The translations under genes and the position numbers were made by a program. The notes under the pieces were generated by a model. The model made no database searches, had not been told where the DNA came from, and saw nothing but the letters and a program-made list of their open reading frames with translations. DNA of 64,000 bases from Ferrimonas sediminicola (GTDB taxonomy: Bacteria > Pseudomonadota > Gammaproteobacteria > Enterobacterales > Shewanellaceae): positions 1 to 64,000 of the forward strand of contig NZ_SWCI01000009.1 of the NCBI RefSeq assembly GCF_005116715.1. The letters are read 5' to 3'. Positions within the stretch are counted from its first letter, which is position 1; every line of letters begins with the position of its first letter. Shown piece after piece: positions 18,571 to 27,508 of the stretch.

Positions 18571-19374
18571 ATGCCTCAGACAGCACCCGTCCCCAAGGGG
18601 GGACAGAAATCCGCATCCCGGACACCGGCCTTTGCCCGGGTGATTCCTCATAACTCTCTGAACTACAGTGATCCCTTCCACTGGATGCACCTTGCTATAC
18701 GCGACTTTATCGCGGCGCCCATGGTGAGCCTGTTCTATGGCTTCTGTTTCACAGTCGCCTCCGTGGCCATCTGGGCCGCAGTGTTTATTCAGGGCACTCA
18801 CCTGGTGATTCTGCCCTCATTGGTGGTGTTCATGTTGGCGGGTCCTTTCCTGGCCACCGGGCTGTATGACGTCAGTTGGCAACTGGAGAGGGGAAAACGG
18901 CCCAACCTGTTCCACTCCATCCGCGCCATTCGCCGCAATGGCGTTTCCGAGTGGGGATTCGCCGTGTTGCTGGCGGTGATGATGATCTTCTGGATGCGGG
19001 TGGCGGCGATGATACATGCCCTCTATCCCATCAACCAGGATGCTCACATCGAACAGTTCCTGCCCTTCCTTAGCCTGGGCACCCTGTTCGGCCTGCTGTT
19101 TACCGTCAGCGTATTCTCGTTCTCCGCCTTTTCCATCCCGGTGATGATGGAGCGCAGGGTAGACATCATGACCGCCATCAGCACCAGCGTCAGTGCCGTC
19201 TACCATAATGCCGGGGTGATGGTGGTGTGGGCGTTGATCATCTCCGCCTGTGTGGTGGTGGGGTTTGCCACCGCCGGAGTGGGCATGTTGGTGATCATGC
19301 CGATGCTGGGGTACGCCACCTGGCACGGTTATATCCGCACCATCAAGACCAAGCGGCCGCGCCGTTTCGAGTAA
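18571..19374 (+). CDS. DUF2189 family inner-membrane protein
   Basis: A 267-residue multi-pass membrane protein. It has the DUF2189 hallmarks: a soluble N-terminus, DPFHWMHLAIRDFIAAPMVSLFYG leading into the first helix, GLYDVSWQLERG in the first loop, and about six helices ending in GYATWHGYIR and a basic tail. The family often sits near respiratory genes, but its function is unknown. ATG 18571 is chosen over the GTG two codons earlier because AGGAG lies five bases in front. A small hairpin (CGGTC-TTAG-GACCG, 18544-18557) directly precedes the ribosome site. Confidence 0.85.
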   Translation: MPQTAPVPKGGQKSASRTPAFARVIPHNSLNYSDPFHWMHLAIRDFIAAPMVSLFYGFCFTVASVAIWAAVFIQGTHLVILPSLVVFMLAGPFLATGLYDVSWQLERGKRPNLFHSIRAIRRNGVSEWGFAVLLAVMMIFWMRVAAMIHALYPINQDAHIEQFLPFLSLGTLFGLLFTVSVFSFSAFSIPVMMERRVDIMTAISTSVSAVYHNAGVMVVWALIISACVVVGFATAGVGMLVIMPMLGYATWHGYIRTIKTKRPRRFE

Positions 19375-19433
19375 GGCCAAAGGCCGCGACAATTCCGGGC
19401 CTGGCATGCTGAATCCAGGAGAGCCCGTGAACT

Positions 19434-19462
19434 GAAAAAGGGAGCCGTCGGCTCCCTTTTTC
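19434..19462. terminator. Bidirectional terminator between DUF2189 gene and lon
   Basis: A perfect 13-bp stem GAAAAAGGGAGCC / GGCTCCCTTTTTC with a three-base loop provides T-runs in both directions between the convergent genes. Confidence 0.9.
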
Positions 19463-19476
19463 GATCTCCTTGAGAG

Positions 19477-21864
19477 TTAAGCGAACGCCAGTTTGGCCAC
19501 TTGGTCGAAGTGGCTGACAAAGTGGACGCTGAGCCCGTCGCGGACATGCTCGGGCAGCTCCTGATAGTCGCCGTGGCACTCCTGCGGCAGGATCACTTCG
19601 GTGATTCCCTGGCGCTTGGCGGCGATCAGCTTCTCCCGAATGCCGCCCACCGCCAGCACATAGCCATTGAGGGTGATCTCGCCGGTCATCGCCAGCTTGG
19701 CTTTGGGGGCCTTGCCCAGTGCCAGGGAGAGCAGGGCGGTGGAGATGGTGATCCCGGCGCTGGGGCCATCCTTGGGGGTGGCGCCTTCAGGCACATGCAG
19801 GTGGACGAAGCGCTTGTCGAAGTAGTTCTCCTCGCCTCCGTACTTGGCCAGATGGCTGCTGACGAAACTGAAGGCGATCTCCGCCGACTCTTTCATCACA
19901 TCGCCCAGCTGGCCGGTCAGCTTCAGGCCACGGCTCTGCTGATGGATGCTGTTGGCTTCCACCGGCAGGGTGGCCCCCCCCATGGAGGTCCAGGCCAGGC
20001 CGGTGACGATGCCGACTCCTGACAGGGCCTGCTCCTCGCGGAACTTGGCGGGCCCCAGCAGTGTGGGGATCGACTTCAGCCCCAGGGAGATGCTCTGTTC
20101 GGGATTGCCGAGCAGTTCGACCACCGACTTTCTCACCAGCTTGGCCAGGGCCTTATCCAGGCTGCGTACACCGGCCTCCCGACAGTAATCGGTGATCACC
20201 TTCTTCAGGGCAGGTTCGGTGATCTTCAGTTGGCCTCGCTTGATGCCGGCCCGCTCTAACTGGCGCGGCCACAGGTGGTGTTTGGCGATCGCCAGCTTCT
20301 CCTCGGCCAGGTAGCCGGAGAGGTGGATGACATCCATCCGGTCCAGCAGAGGCGCGGGGATGGAATCCAGGGTGTTGGCGGTGCAGATAAACAGCACCTT
20401 GGACAGGTCCATGCGCAGATCCAGGTAGTGATCCAGGAAGTTGACGTTCTGCTCCGGGTCCAGGGTTTCCAGCAGGGCGGAGGCGGGATCGCCCTGGTAG
20501 CTGGCGCCCATCTTGTCGATCTCATCCAGCATGATCACCGGGTTCATCACCTCCGCTTCCTTCAGCGCCTGCACCAGTTTGCCTGGCATGGCGCCGATGT
20601 AGGTGCGGCGGTGGCCCTTGATCTCCGCTTCATCTCGCATGCCGCCGACGCTGAACCGGTAGAAGGGGCGACTCAGGCATTCGGCAATGGAGCGGCCGAT
20701 GGAGGTTTTGCCCACTCCGGGCGGGCCCACCAGCAGGATGATGGAGCCGCTGATCTCCCCTTTGAATGCCCCAAGGGCCAGGAATTCGAGGATCCTGTCC
20801 TTGACGTCGTCCAGGCCATCATGGTGCTTATTCAGCACTTTGCGCGCCTGTGCCAGATCCAGCTTGTCGGTGCCGGTGATCCCCCAGGGCATCTGGGTGA
20901 TCCAGTCCAGGTAGTTGCGGGTGACGCCATACTCGGGGGAGCCGGACTCCAACACCGAGAATTTCTGCATCTCCTCCTTGACCTTCTTTTCCACCGCTTC
21001 GGGCAGGGTCTTGCCCTTGAGGCGTGCTCGGAACTCCTCCAGATCGGCGGTCTTGTCATCCTTGGCTACGCCCAGCTCGCGCTGGATCACCTTGAGTTGC
21101 TCACGCAGGAAAAATTCCCGCTCATGCTTGCTGATCTTGCGGTTGACCTCTTCGGCGATCTCCTTGTGGAGGCGGGAAGCGTCCAGTTCCTTTTTCAGCA
21201 GGGCCAGGGTTTTCTGCATGCGGGGCAGCAGTTCGACGCTGTCTAATACCTCCTGAAGCAGCGGGGCGGGGGCGGTGGTGATGGCGGCGCCAAAGTCGGT
21301 CAGCGGGGAGGGTTCGTTGGGCCCGAAGCGGTTGAGATAGTCCTTGAGCTCCTCGGACAGCAGTGGGTTGATCGGCAGCATCTCCTTGATGGCGCTGATC
21401 AATGCCATGGCATAGGCCTTGATCTCCTTGGATTCTCCCACGGGTTCACCCGGATAGCTGACGTTGGCCAGGTAGGGATGCTCGGTGCGCACCCAGCTGT
21501 CGATCTGGACCCGCTCTATCCCCTCGGCGATAAACTGGATATCGCCCTCGTCGCTCTCCTTGACCTGGTGAACCCGCACCATGCAACCCGTTTCCGGTAG
21601 GGTGTCGGGATTAAACTCCTGGTCTCGGTCGAAATCTTCGCTGTAGAACAGGGCCAGCATCTGATGGCTGCTCTGACTGACCTGCTTCAGGGTGTCGCTC
21701 CAATCCCCCTGCTTAATCAGTACCGGCATCACCTGGGCCGGGAAGAAGGGGCGGTTCTGAATGGGCATGATCAGCAGCTGCTGCGGCCGCTGCTCATCGG
21801 GAACGATCAACTCCGTGGTGGTGTTTTCCTCTTCATGAACCAGATCAATCTCTTCGTGCTGCAT
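19477..21864 (-). CDS. lon: ATP-dependent Lon protease (endopeptidase La)
   Basis: A 795-residue cytosolic AAA+ protease that degrades misfolded and regulatory proteins. It has an N-terminal substrate-binding region, Walker A GPPGVGKT (about residue 378), Walker B VIMLDEIDKMG, sensor and arginine-finger regions, and a C-terminal Ser-Lys protease domain with PKDGPSAG (catalytic Ser near 700) and the GEITLNG...KLIAAKRQG Lys region. The acidic N-terminal extension (EEIDLVHEEENTTTE) and divergent sequence suggest the second Lon type seen in Shewanella and Vibrio relatives rather than the housekeeping copy next to clpX; no clpPX or hupB is adjacent. A candidate heat-shock promoter precedes it. Confidence 0.93.
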   Translation of the reverse strand: MQHEEIDLVHEEENTTTELIVPDEQRPQQLLIMPIQNRPFFPAQVMPVLIKQGDWSDTLKQVSQSSHQMLALFYSEDFDRDQEFNPDTLPETGCMVRVHQVKESDEGDIQFIAEGIERVQIDSWVRTEHPYLANVSYPGEPVGESKEIKAYAMALISAIKEMLPINPLLSEELKDYLNRFGPNEPSPLTDFGAAITTAPAPLLQEVLDSVELLPRMQKTLALLKKELDASRLHKEIAEEVNRKISKHEREFFLREQLKVIQRELGVAKDDKTADLEEFRARLKGKTLPEAVEKKVKEEMQKFSVLESGSPEYGVTRNYLDWITQMPWGITGTDKLDLAQARKVLNKHHDGLDDVKDRILEFLALGAFKGEISGSIILLVGPPGVGKTSIGRSIAECLSRPFYRFSVGGMRDEAEIKGHRRTYIGAMPGKLVQALKEAEVMNPVIMLDEIDKMGASYQGDPASALLETLDPEQNVNFLDHYLDLRMDLSKVLFICTANTLDSIPAPLLDRMDVIHLSGYLAEEKLAIAKHHLWPRQLERAGIKRGQLKITEPALKKVITDYCREAGVRSLDKALAKLVRKSVVELLGNPEQSISLGLKSIPTLLGPAKFREEQALSGVGIVTGLAWTSMGGATLPVEANSIHQQSRGLKLTGQLGDVMKESAEIAFSFVSSHLAKYGGEENYFDKRFVHLHVPEGATPKDGPSAGITISTALLSLALGKAPKAKLAMTGEITLNGYVLAVGGIREKLIAAKRQGITEVILPQECHGDYQELPEHVRDGLSVHFVSHFDQVAKLAFA

Positions 21865-21899
21865 AAGCCCTTTCCAGCCTGAAATACTCTATCCACTGA

Positions 21900-21927
21900 A
21901 GATGGGGACGGAATCGCAAAAAGCAAC
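21900..21927 (-). promoter_or_regulatory. Candidate heat-shock (sigma-32) promoter of lon
   Basis: On the minus strand CCCCATCT (21907-21900) matches the sigma-32 -10 element CCCCATnT. It is preceded at 13 bases by GTTGCTT, a partial match to CTTGAA. Transcription would start about 30 bases upstream of the lon ATG. Lon is a classic heat-shock gene, which raises the likelihood. Confidence 0.45.
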
Positions 21928-22231
21928 CAGAGCGGGGCAAAAACTCCCACCGGTGCGCGCTTATGATCTCCTTGCCGTTGGCATTGCCGAGACGGGCCCT
22001 TCGGGGAATCCCCGGCTCGGCGCGAAGAGGGAGGAAGCGGGCCTGGCCATCGGCCCAGAGACCGACGGCTCTTGCCTTGTCCTGTTCGCTGTGTTGGTTG
22101 GGGTACTCGGTCAAATTGGCGTGATCTCCCTATAATCTATAGGGGTTTGGTGAAAATCTTTGTTCTCTCACTCCCGCCGTTTCCTGAATCCAAGTCATCA
22201 CGGCCAGATTGGTCTTACCTCTTGCAGTCTT

Positions 22232-22247
22232 TATGACTGAGATCACG
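22232..22247. promoter_or_regulatory. Candidate CRP site upstream of fdhA
   Basis: TATGA-CTGAGA-TCACG fits TGTGA-N6-TCACA with one mismatch per half. It is about 145 bases upstream of the fdhA start, a usual place for activation. In this group CRP often controls anaerobic respiration genes. Confidence 0.45.
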
Positions 22248-22351
22248 GATGCACTCAGGGTTTCTTCAAACCAGGCTGGGGGGTTGATAGCCTGATCGAT
22301 CAGGAATGGAGTTCAGCTGACCCTTTCCTGACAATTACCTCTGTAGTAGTA

Positions 22352-22374
22352 GGCCGGTGCGGCTGACACCGGCC
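22352..22374 (+). promoter_or_regulatory. Hairpin in the fdhA 5' leader
   Basis: GGCCGGTG and CACCGGCC pair perfectly around a seven-base loop, ending 15 bases before the fdhA ATG. No T-run follows. It could modulate translation of fdhA or stabilise its mRNA. It is too short for a molybdenum-cofactor riboswitch. Confidence 0.45.
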
Positions 22375-22389
22375 AGAGAAGAGCAAAAA

Positions 22390-25300
22390 ATGATAAAGAT
22401 CTCCATTAACAATCAAGAAGTTGAACTTGAGGAGTCCGCCAATCTGCTGGAGGCCTGCCGGGCCGCCGGCTTTGAGGTGCCCTCTCTGTGCGGTGGCCAT
22501 AACGGCGAAGGCCAGCAGGCGTGCGGCCTCTGTGCCGTAGAGGTGGACGGTGAGGTGACCCTGAGCTGCCGCTACTCGGTCACCAAGGAGATCCGGGTAC
22601 AGACCCAGAGCGAGGTACTGACCGAAACCCGCCGGGCGGCCCTGAAACGCATTTTGTCCGACCACACCGCCGACTGTGAAGCGCCCTGCAAGGTGGCCTG
22701 TCCTGCGGATGTGGATATCCAGGGATACCTGTATGACATCGCCCAGGGGGATCACACCAAGGCGGTCAATACCATCAAGGACACCCTGCCGATGCCGCTC
22801 TCCATCGGCCGGGTCTGCCCCGCATTCTGCGAAAGCGCCTGTCGCCGCACCCTGGTGGATGAGCCGCTGGCGATCCGCCAGCTTAAACGTCACGCCGCCG
22901 ATCTGGATCTCAACGACCAGCAGTACCTGGCGCCCATCGCCCCCAAAAAGGGCAAGAGGGTGGCGATCATCGGTGGCGGTCCCGCCGGCCTGTCCGCCGG
23001 CTATTTCCTCAGCCACAACGGCTATGAGGCGGTGGTGTTTGAGGCGATGCCCAAGGCGGGCGGCTGGCTGCGCTACGGCATTCCGGAGTACCGCCTTCCC
23101 AAGGCCACCCTCGATCAGGAGATCGAGCTGATGTGCCGGGCCGGCATGGAGATCAGGCTGAACCAATCCCTGGGCCGCGACTTCACCCTGGACCAGCTGA
23201 GCCAGGAATATGATGCCGTTTGTCTGGCCATAGGGGCCCAGAAGGCGGTGGCCATGGACTACACCGGTTCCGACCTGAAGGGGTGCATGTTGGGGGTTGA
23301 CTACCTGAAGGAGTTCGCCCTGGGCAAGGATGTGCCCGTCGGCAAGCGTGTGGCGGTGATCGGTGGCGGTAACACCGCCATCGACTGTGCCCGCACCGCC
23401 CTGCGCCAGGGGGCCAAGGTCAGCATCCTCTATCGCCGTACCAAGGCAGACATGCCCGCCGAAGATTACGAGATTCACGAGGCCGAGGTCGAAGGGGTCG
23501 ACTTCGAGTTCCTTTCCCTGCCGGTAGAGAACCAGGCCGATGAGCATGGCCGGGTCTGCAAGGTGAAGGTGGAAACCCTGAAGCTGGGCGAGCCGGACGC
23601 CTCAGGTCGTCGCCGCCCCGAGTCCACCGGCGAGTTCCGCTGGATGGAGTTTGATACCGTGATTGCCGCGGTGTCCCAGAAGCCCGATGCCGAACTGCTG
23701 GCTTCTGAAGCCAGTCAGCTTAAGGGGGAGTCCCTGCCGCTGACCCGCTGGACCACCGCCGACGCCGATCCGGCCACCATGCACACCGGCATGGCCAACC
23801 TGTTTGCCATCGGTGATTTCCGCCTGGGGCCGGCCACCGCCGTCGAGGCGATTGGCGATGGTAAGAGGGCCGCCGTTGCCATTGATGCCTTCCTGCAGCA
23901 GGGGCTGGTGGTGCCGCCCAAGGCCCAGTTCAACGCCCGCAAGGCCAAGAGTCTGAAGGAGGTGGAAGCCCGCTTCCTGGATCACTGGCCCAAGCAGGGA
24001 CGTCTGCTGATGCCGGAGATTCCGCCCCAGGAGCGCCGGGACAGCTTCGACGAGGTGGAGCTGGGCTTCGACGTGGACAAGGCGATCGCCGAAGCCGCCC
24101 GTTGCCTGGAGTGCGGCTGTCAGGTTAACACCCAGTGCGGCCTGCGAGACTATGCCACCGAGTATCGCATCAGCGACGAGGATCTGGATTACTCCAAGGC
24201 GCAGCAGAAACGCATCGATTCCAGTGCTCCCTTTATCAACTTTGATCCTAATCGCTGCATCAGTTGCGGCCAGTGCGTGGTGGCCTGTAACGAGCGCGGC
24301 GTCCACGGGGTGCTCGGCTTCGACAATCGGGCCCCGCACCAGCGCGTCTGTTTCAACGACGGTGAGCTGATGGCCAACTCCAACTGCAGCCAGTGTGGTG
24401 CCTGTATCCAGGCCTGCCCGGTCGGCGCCCTGACTGACGCCCGCGACCGCAGCCAGGGTCGCACCCTCGAGCTCAAGACGGTGGACACCATCTGCACCTA
24501 TTGCGGCGTCGGTTGTGGCGTGCGCCTGCATGTGGATGAACAGCAGAACAGGATCGTCAAGGTCACCGGCGTCGAGGGTTCGCCGGTGAACGAGGGGATG
24601 CTCTGTGTGAAGGGCCGCTTCGGCTTCGATTTCATCGGGTCCGCCGAGCGCCTGACCCAACCGCTGATCCGTCAGGATGGTGAGCTGGTGCCCACCAGTT
24701 GGAACAACGCCATCGCCTTTATCGCCGCCAAGATCGAGACCATCATCAAGGCCAAGGGCGGCGACGCCATGGCCGGTTTCGCCTCCGCCAAGGCGACCAA
24801 CGAGGATAACTTCCTGTTCCAGAAGCTGTTCCGCAGCGTGATCGGCACCAACAACATCGACCACTGCGCCCGCCTGTGTCACTCGACCACCGTCAGTGGT
24901 CTGCGTGCGGCGGTGGGCAGCGGCGCCATGACCAACGACATCCCCTCCATCAAGAAGTCGGACCTGATCTTCGTTATCGGCTCCGATACCACGGCGGCGC
25001 ACCCGGTGATCGCCTCCCACATCAAGCAGGCGGTTCGCCACTACGGCGCCCGCCTGATGGTGGCGGATCCCAAACGCATCGGCCTGGCGGATCATGCTCA
25101 GTTGTATGCCTGCCACCGTCCCGGCACCGACGTGATGCTGCTCAACGGCATCGCCCGGGAGATCCTGGTCAACGGCTGGCAGGATGACGCCTACGTGGCC
25201 CGCCGTACCGAGGGGTTCGAGGCGTTTAAAGCCGAGGTGATGAAGCCCGACTACCAGCCGGAGCAGGTGGCGGCGGTCACCGGCGTGCCGGCAGACCAGC

Positions 25301-26535
25301 TGAGGGAGATGGCCCGACTCATCGGCACCGCCGACAAGACGGCGGTGTACTACGCCATGGGCATCACTCAGCACACCACCGGCCACGACAATGTCCGGGC
25401 CATTGCCAACCTGCAGCTGCTGTGCGGCAACATCGGCGTGGAGGGGGCCGGCATCAACCCGCTGCGGGGCCAGTCCAACGTGCAGGGCGCCTGTGACATG
25501 GGGGCGCTGCCCAACTACCTGCCCGGGTATCAGAATCCGGAAGACCCGCTGGTGCGGGAGAAGTTCGAGGCGTTGTGGCACACCGACCTGTCCGGCAACA
25601 GCGGCCTGACGGTCACCGAGGTGATGGATGCCATCCTGGATGACCGGGTTGACGGCCTCTACGTGATGGGGGAGAACCCGGTGCTCTCCGACCCGGATCA
25701 GCACCATGTGATCAAGGCGCTGAAGGCCCTGGACCTGCTGGTGGTTCAGGACATCTTCATGACCGAAACCGCCAGGATGGCCGATGTGGTGCTGCCCGCC
25801 TTCGCCTTTGCGGAGAAGAGCGGTCACTTCACCAACACCGAGCGCCGGGTTCAGCGGCTCAACCCGGCGGTGACCGCGCCGGGCGAGGCCCGCAGCGACT
25901 GGCAGATCCTGCAGTTGCTGGCCCAGGCCCTGGGGGCCAATTGGCGCTACAAAGATGAGCGGGCCATCTGCAACGAGATCAACCTGGCAGTGCCTCAGTA
26001 CGCCGGCATCCGCTGGGACCGTGTTGGCACCAGCGGCATTCAGTGGCCCTGTGTCGACGACAAGTGCGACGGCATGCCGGTGATGCATGTGGACACCTTT
26101 GCCATCGGTGAGCGTGCCTTCATGGAACCGATTCCGTTCAGGTACGCCGCCGAGCTGCCTGACGAGGAGTACCCTCTGGTGCTGACTACCGGCCGTTTGC
26201 TGGAGCAGTTCCATACCGGCACCATGACCCGCAAGACCCAGGGGCTGAATGATCTGGCCGGTCCCACGGCGATGATCTCGGTGGCCGATGCGGAGCGCCT
26301 TGGCATAGGTAACGGCGACCCTATCCGGCTGACCACCCGTCGGGGTGAGATCGAGCTTAATGCCTTTGTCACCAAGCGGATTCAGCCGGGCGTGGTGTTT
26401 ACCGCCTTCCACTTCGAGGAGGCGCCCGCCAACCGGTTGACCAATCCGGCGTTGGATCCCCATGCCAAGATCCCTGAGTTCAAAGTGTGTGCCGTGCGCC
26501 TGGAGAAGCGTGAGTCGGCGGAAGTGGTCGCCTAA
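22390..26535 (+). CDS. fdhA: Formate dehydrogenase alpha subunit fused to a GltD-like NAD(P)H:FAD module
   Basis: A 1381-residue cytoplasmic enzyme expected to couple formate oxidation to NAD(P)+ in one chain. Order: [2Fe-2S] ferredoxin (Cys34, 45, 48, 60); GltD-type Fe-S domain (CEAPCKVACP near 96-105); FAD fold IIGGGPAG (about 193); NAD(P) fold VIGGGNTA (about 322); two [4Fe-4S] sites (CISCGQC from 623, CSQCGAC from 666); then a molybdopterin catalytic domain starting CTYCGVGC (from 702) and ending in an MGD-binding domain. The active-site position is RLCHS with Cys830, so this is a cysteine form, not selenocysteine. The start has only a weak GAGAAGAG ribosome site but begins exactly at the ferredoxin. 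No fdhBC, fdhD or fdhE lies nearby. A terminator follows. Confidence 0.9.
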   Translation: MIKISINNQEVELEESANLLEACRAAGFEVPSLCGGHNGEGQQACGLCAVEVDGEVTLSCRYSVTKEIRVQTQSEVLTETRRAALKRILSDHTADCEAPCKVACPADVDIQGYLYDIAQGDHTKAVNTIKDTLPMPLSIGRVCPAFCESACRRTLVDEPLAIRQLKRHAADLDLNDQQYLAPIAPKKGKRVAIIGGGPAGLSAGYFLSHNGYEAVVFEAMPKAGGWLRYGIPEYRLPKATLDQEIELMCRAGMEIRLNQSLGRDFTLDQLSQEYDAVCLAIGAQKAVAMDYTGSDLKGCMLGVDYLKEFALGKDVPVGKRVAVIGGGNTAIDCARTALRQGAKVSILYRRTKADMPAEDYEIHEAEVEGVDFEFLSLPVENQADEHGRVCKVKVETLKLGEPDASGRRRPESTGEFRWMEFDTVIAAVSQKPDAELLASEASQLKGESLPLTRWTTADADPATMHTGMANLFAIGDFRLGPATAVEAIGDGKRAAVAIDAFLQQGLVVPPKAQFNARKAKSLKEVEARFLDHWPKQGRLLMPEIPPQERRDSFDEVELGFDVDKAIAEAARCLECGCQVNTQCGLRDYATEYRISDEDLDYSKAQQKRIDSSAPFINFDPNRCISCGQCVVACNERGVHGVLGFDNRAPHQRVCFNDGELMANSNCSQCGACIQACPVGALTDARDRSQGRTLELKTVDTICTYCGVGCGVRLHVDEQQNRIVKVTGVEGSPVNEGMLCVKGRFGFDFIGSAERLTQPLIRQDGELVPTSWNNAIAFIAAKIETIIKAKGGDAMAGFASAKATNEDNFLFQKLFRSVIGTNNIDHCARLCHSTTVSGLRAAVGSGAMTNDIPSIKKSDLIFVIGSDTTAAHPVIASHIKQAVRHYGARLMVADPKRIGLADHAQLYACHRPGTDVMLLNGIAREILVNGWQDDAYVARRTEGFEAFKAEVMKPDYQPEQVAAVTGVPADQLREMARLIGTADKTAVYYAMGITQHTTGHDNVRAIANLQLLCGNIGVEGAGINPLRGQSNVQGACDMGALPNYLPGYQNPEDPLVREKFEALWHTDLSGNSGLTVTEVMDAILDDRVDGLYVMGENPVLSDPDQHHVIKALKALDLLVVQDIFMTETARMADVVLPAFAFAEKSGHFTNTERRVQRLNPAVTAPGEARSDWQILQLLAQALGANWRYKDERAICNEINLAVPQYAGIRWDRVGTSGIQWPCVDDKCDGMPVMHVDTFAIGERAFMEPIPFRYAAELPDEEYPLVLTTGRLLEQFHTGTMTRKTQGLNDLAGPTAMISVADAERLGIGNGDPIRLTTRRGEIELNAFVTKRIQPGVVFTAFHFEEAPANRLTNPALDPHAKIPEFKVCAVRLEKRESAEVVA

Positions 26536-26553
26536 CGCGCCAGCTTGTTGTAT

Positions 26554-26580
26554 AAAAGCCCGCAGAGCGCGGGCTTTTTT
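26554..26580 (+). terminator. Terminator of fdhA
   Basis: Stem GCCCGC/GCGGGC with flanking AAAA/TTTTTT pairs and a T-run, 18 bases after the fdhA stop. Confidence 0.85.
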
Positions 26581-26594
26581 GTCGAGGAGACGGA

Positions 26595-27491
26595 GTGAAG
26601 GGCTGGATACAGGGTTTGGTTATGTCACTGTCGCTGGGTGCGGCTCAGGTATCGGCTGTCAGCTATCCGTTGCCTCCGGAAGGGGTCCGGCTGGTTGGAA
26701 CGCCGCAGGGCCATACGGTGGCGCCTGGAGAGCATCTGGCCCCTATTGCTGAGAAGTATGGGGTGGGCCTCATCGCCCTGATGGAGCTTAACCCCGGCGT
26801 GGACCCCTTCCTGCCGGCTCCGGGCACCAAGCTGAAGCTGCCCACCTACATGTTGCTGCCCGATGCGCCCCGCCAAGGGGTGGTCATCAACCTGGCGGAG
26901 CTCAGGCTCTATCACTTCGATGACCAACAGGTGCATGTCTACCCCATCGGCATTGGCCGCATCGGTAACGACACGCCGCTGGGCGTCACCAGGGTGACCC
27001 AGAAAACCCCCAACCCCACCTGGACCCCGACGGCCTCCACCCGGGCAGAGTACCTGGCCCAGGGGATCGAGCTGCCCCAGGTGGTGGCCGCCGGCCCGAA
27101 CAACCCCTTGGGACAGTTTGCCCTGAGGCTGGGCTTCGACCAGGGCCAGTACCTGATTCATGGCACCAACAAGGATTTCGGTGTTGGCCTGCGGGTCAGT
27201 GCCGGCTGCATTCGCCTGTGGCCCGACGACATCGAGGAGTTGTTCGCCCTGGTGAAGCGGGGAGAGCAGGTCAGGGTGATCAATCAGCCGATCAAGGTGG
27301 CGACAGGAGCCCAGGGGGAGGTGATGCTGGAGGTGCATTCGCCGCTGACCTCAAAAGACGGTCAGAAGCAGTCCCTGACGTTTTCGCTGGAACAGCTGAG
27401 GATGATGGAGCAGAACCACGTCAACCAGGAGTGGGTGACCGAGGCACTGGCGGAGCAGAGTGGGGTGCCGAAAGTGGTGGGCTGGCCCTAG
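26595..27491 (+). CDS. L,D-transpeptidase (ErfK/YbiS/YcfS/YnhG family)
   Basis: A 298-residue periplasmic enzyme with signal peptide (about 1-21), a LysM peptidoglycan-binding domain (about 39-84) and a YkuD catalytic domain (about 96-228). The active-site motif is HGTN (His189) ... VSAGCIRLWP with nucleophile Cys205 and Arg207. Enzymes of this family link the C-terminal lysine of Braun lipoprotein to peptidoglycan. Its nearest neighbour, on the opposite strand 17 bases away, is an Lpp homologue ending in YRK, so substrate and enzyme are paired. The start is GTG with GAGGAGA upstream. Confidence 0.9.
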   Translation: MKGWIQGLVMSLSLGAAQVSAVSYPLPPEGVRLVGTPQGHTVAPGEHLAPIAEKYGVGLIALMELNPGVDPFLPAPGTKLKLPTYMLLPDAPRQGVVINLAELRLYHFDDQQVHVYPIGIGRIGNDTPLGVTRVTQKTPNPTWTPTASTRAEYLAQGIELPQVVAAGPNNPLGQFALRLGFDQGQYLIHGTNKDFGVGLRVSAGCIRLWPDDIEELFALVKRGEQVRVINQPIKVATGAQGEVMLEVHSPLTSKDGQKQSLTFSLEQLRMMEQNHVNQEWVTEALAEQSGVPKVVGWP

Positions 27492-27500
27492 CCAGCCCAC
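27477..27500. other. Hairpin between the convergent transpeptidase and lpp genes
   Basis: A perfect 10-bp stem (27477-27486 with 27491-27500, loop CCTA) that includes the transpeptidase stop codon. There is no T-run on either strand, so it is at best a weak or factor-dependent terminator serving two convergent genes. Confidence 0.4.
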
Positions 27501-27508
27501 GCCCGGCC

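Larger units (their letters stand above)
21865..22389. other. 525-bp intergenic region between divergent lon and fdhA
   Basis: Holds the promoter regions of both genes. Separately listed are a sigma-32-like promoter for lon, a CRP-like site, and a hairpin just before the fdhA ribosome site. TATAAT at 22131-22136 is also present on the plus strand, without a good -35. No gene is supported here. Confidence 0.55.

Noticed and set aside
18459-18653. 64-codon plus-strand frame before the DUF2189 gene
   Set aside because: It overlaps the DUF2189 start out of frame and has no ribosome site or recognisable motif.
22321-22374. Molybdenum-cofactor riboswitch before fdhA
   Set aside because: Only one short hairpin is present; the long conserved multi-helix structure of that riboswitch is not there.
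23602-26463. A 953-codon open frame on the minus strand inside fdhA
   Set aside because: It is an antisense shadow of a GC-rich gene. It has no domain and no ribosome site, and it overlaps a clear 1381-residue enzyme.
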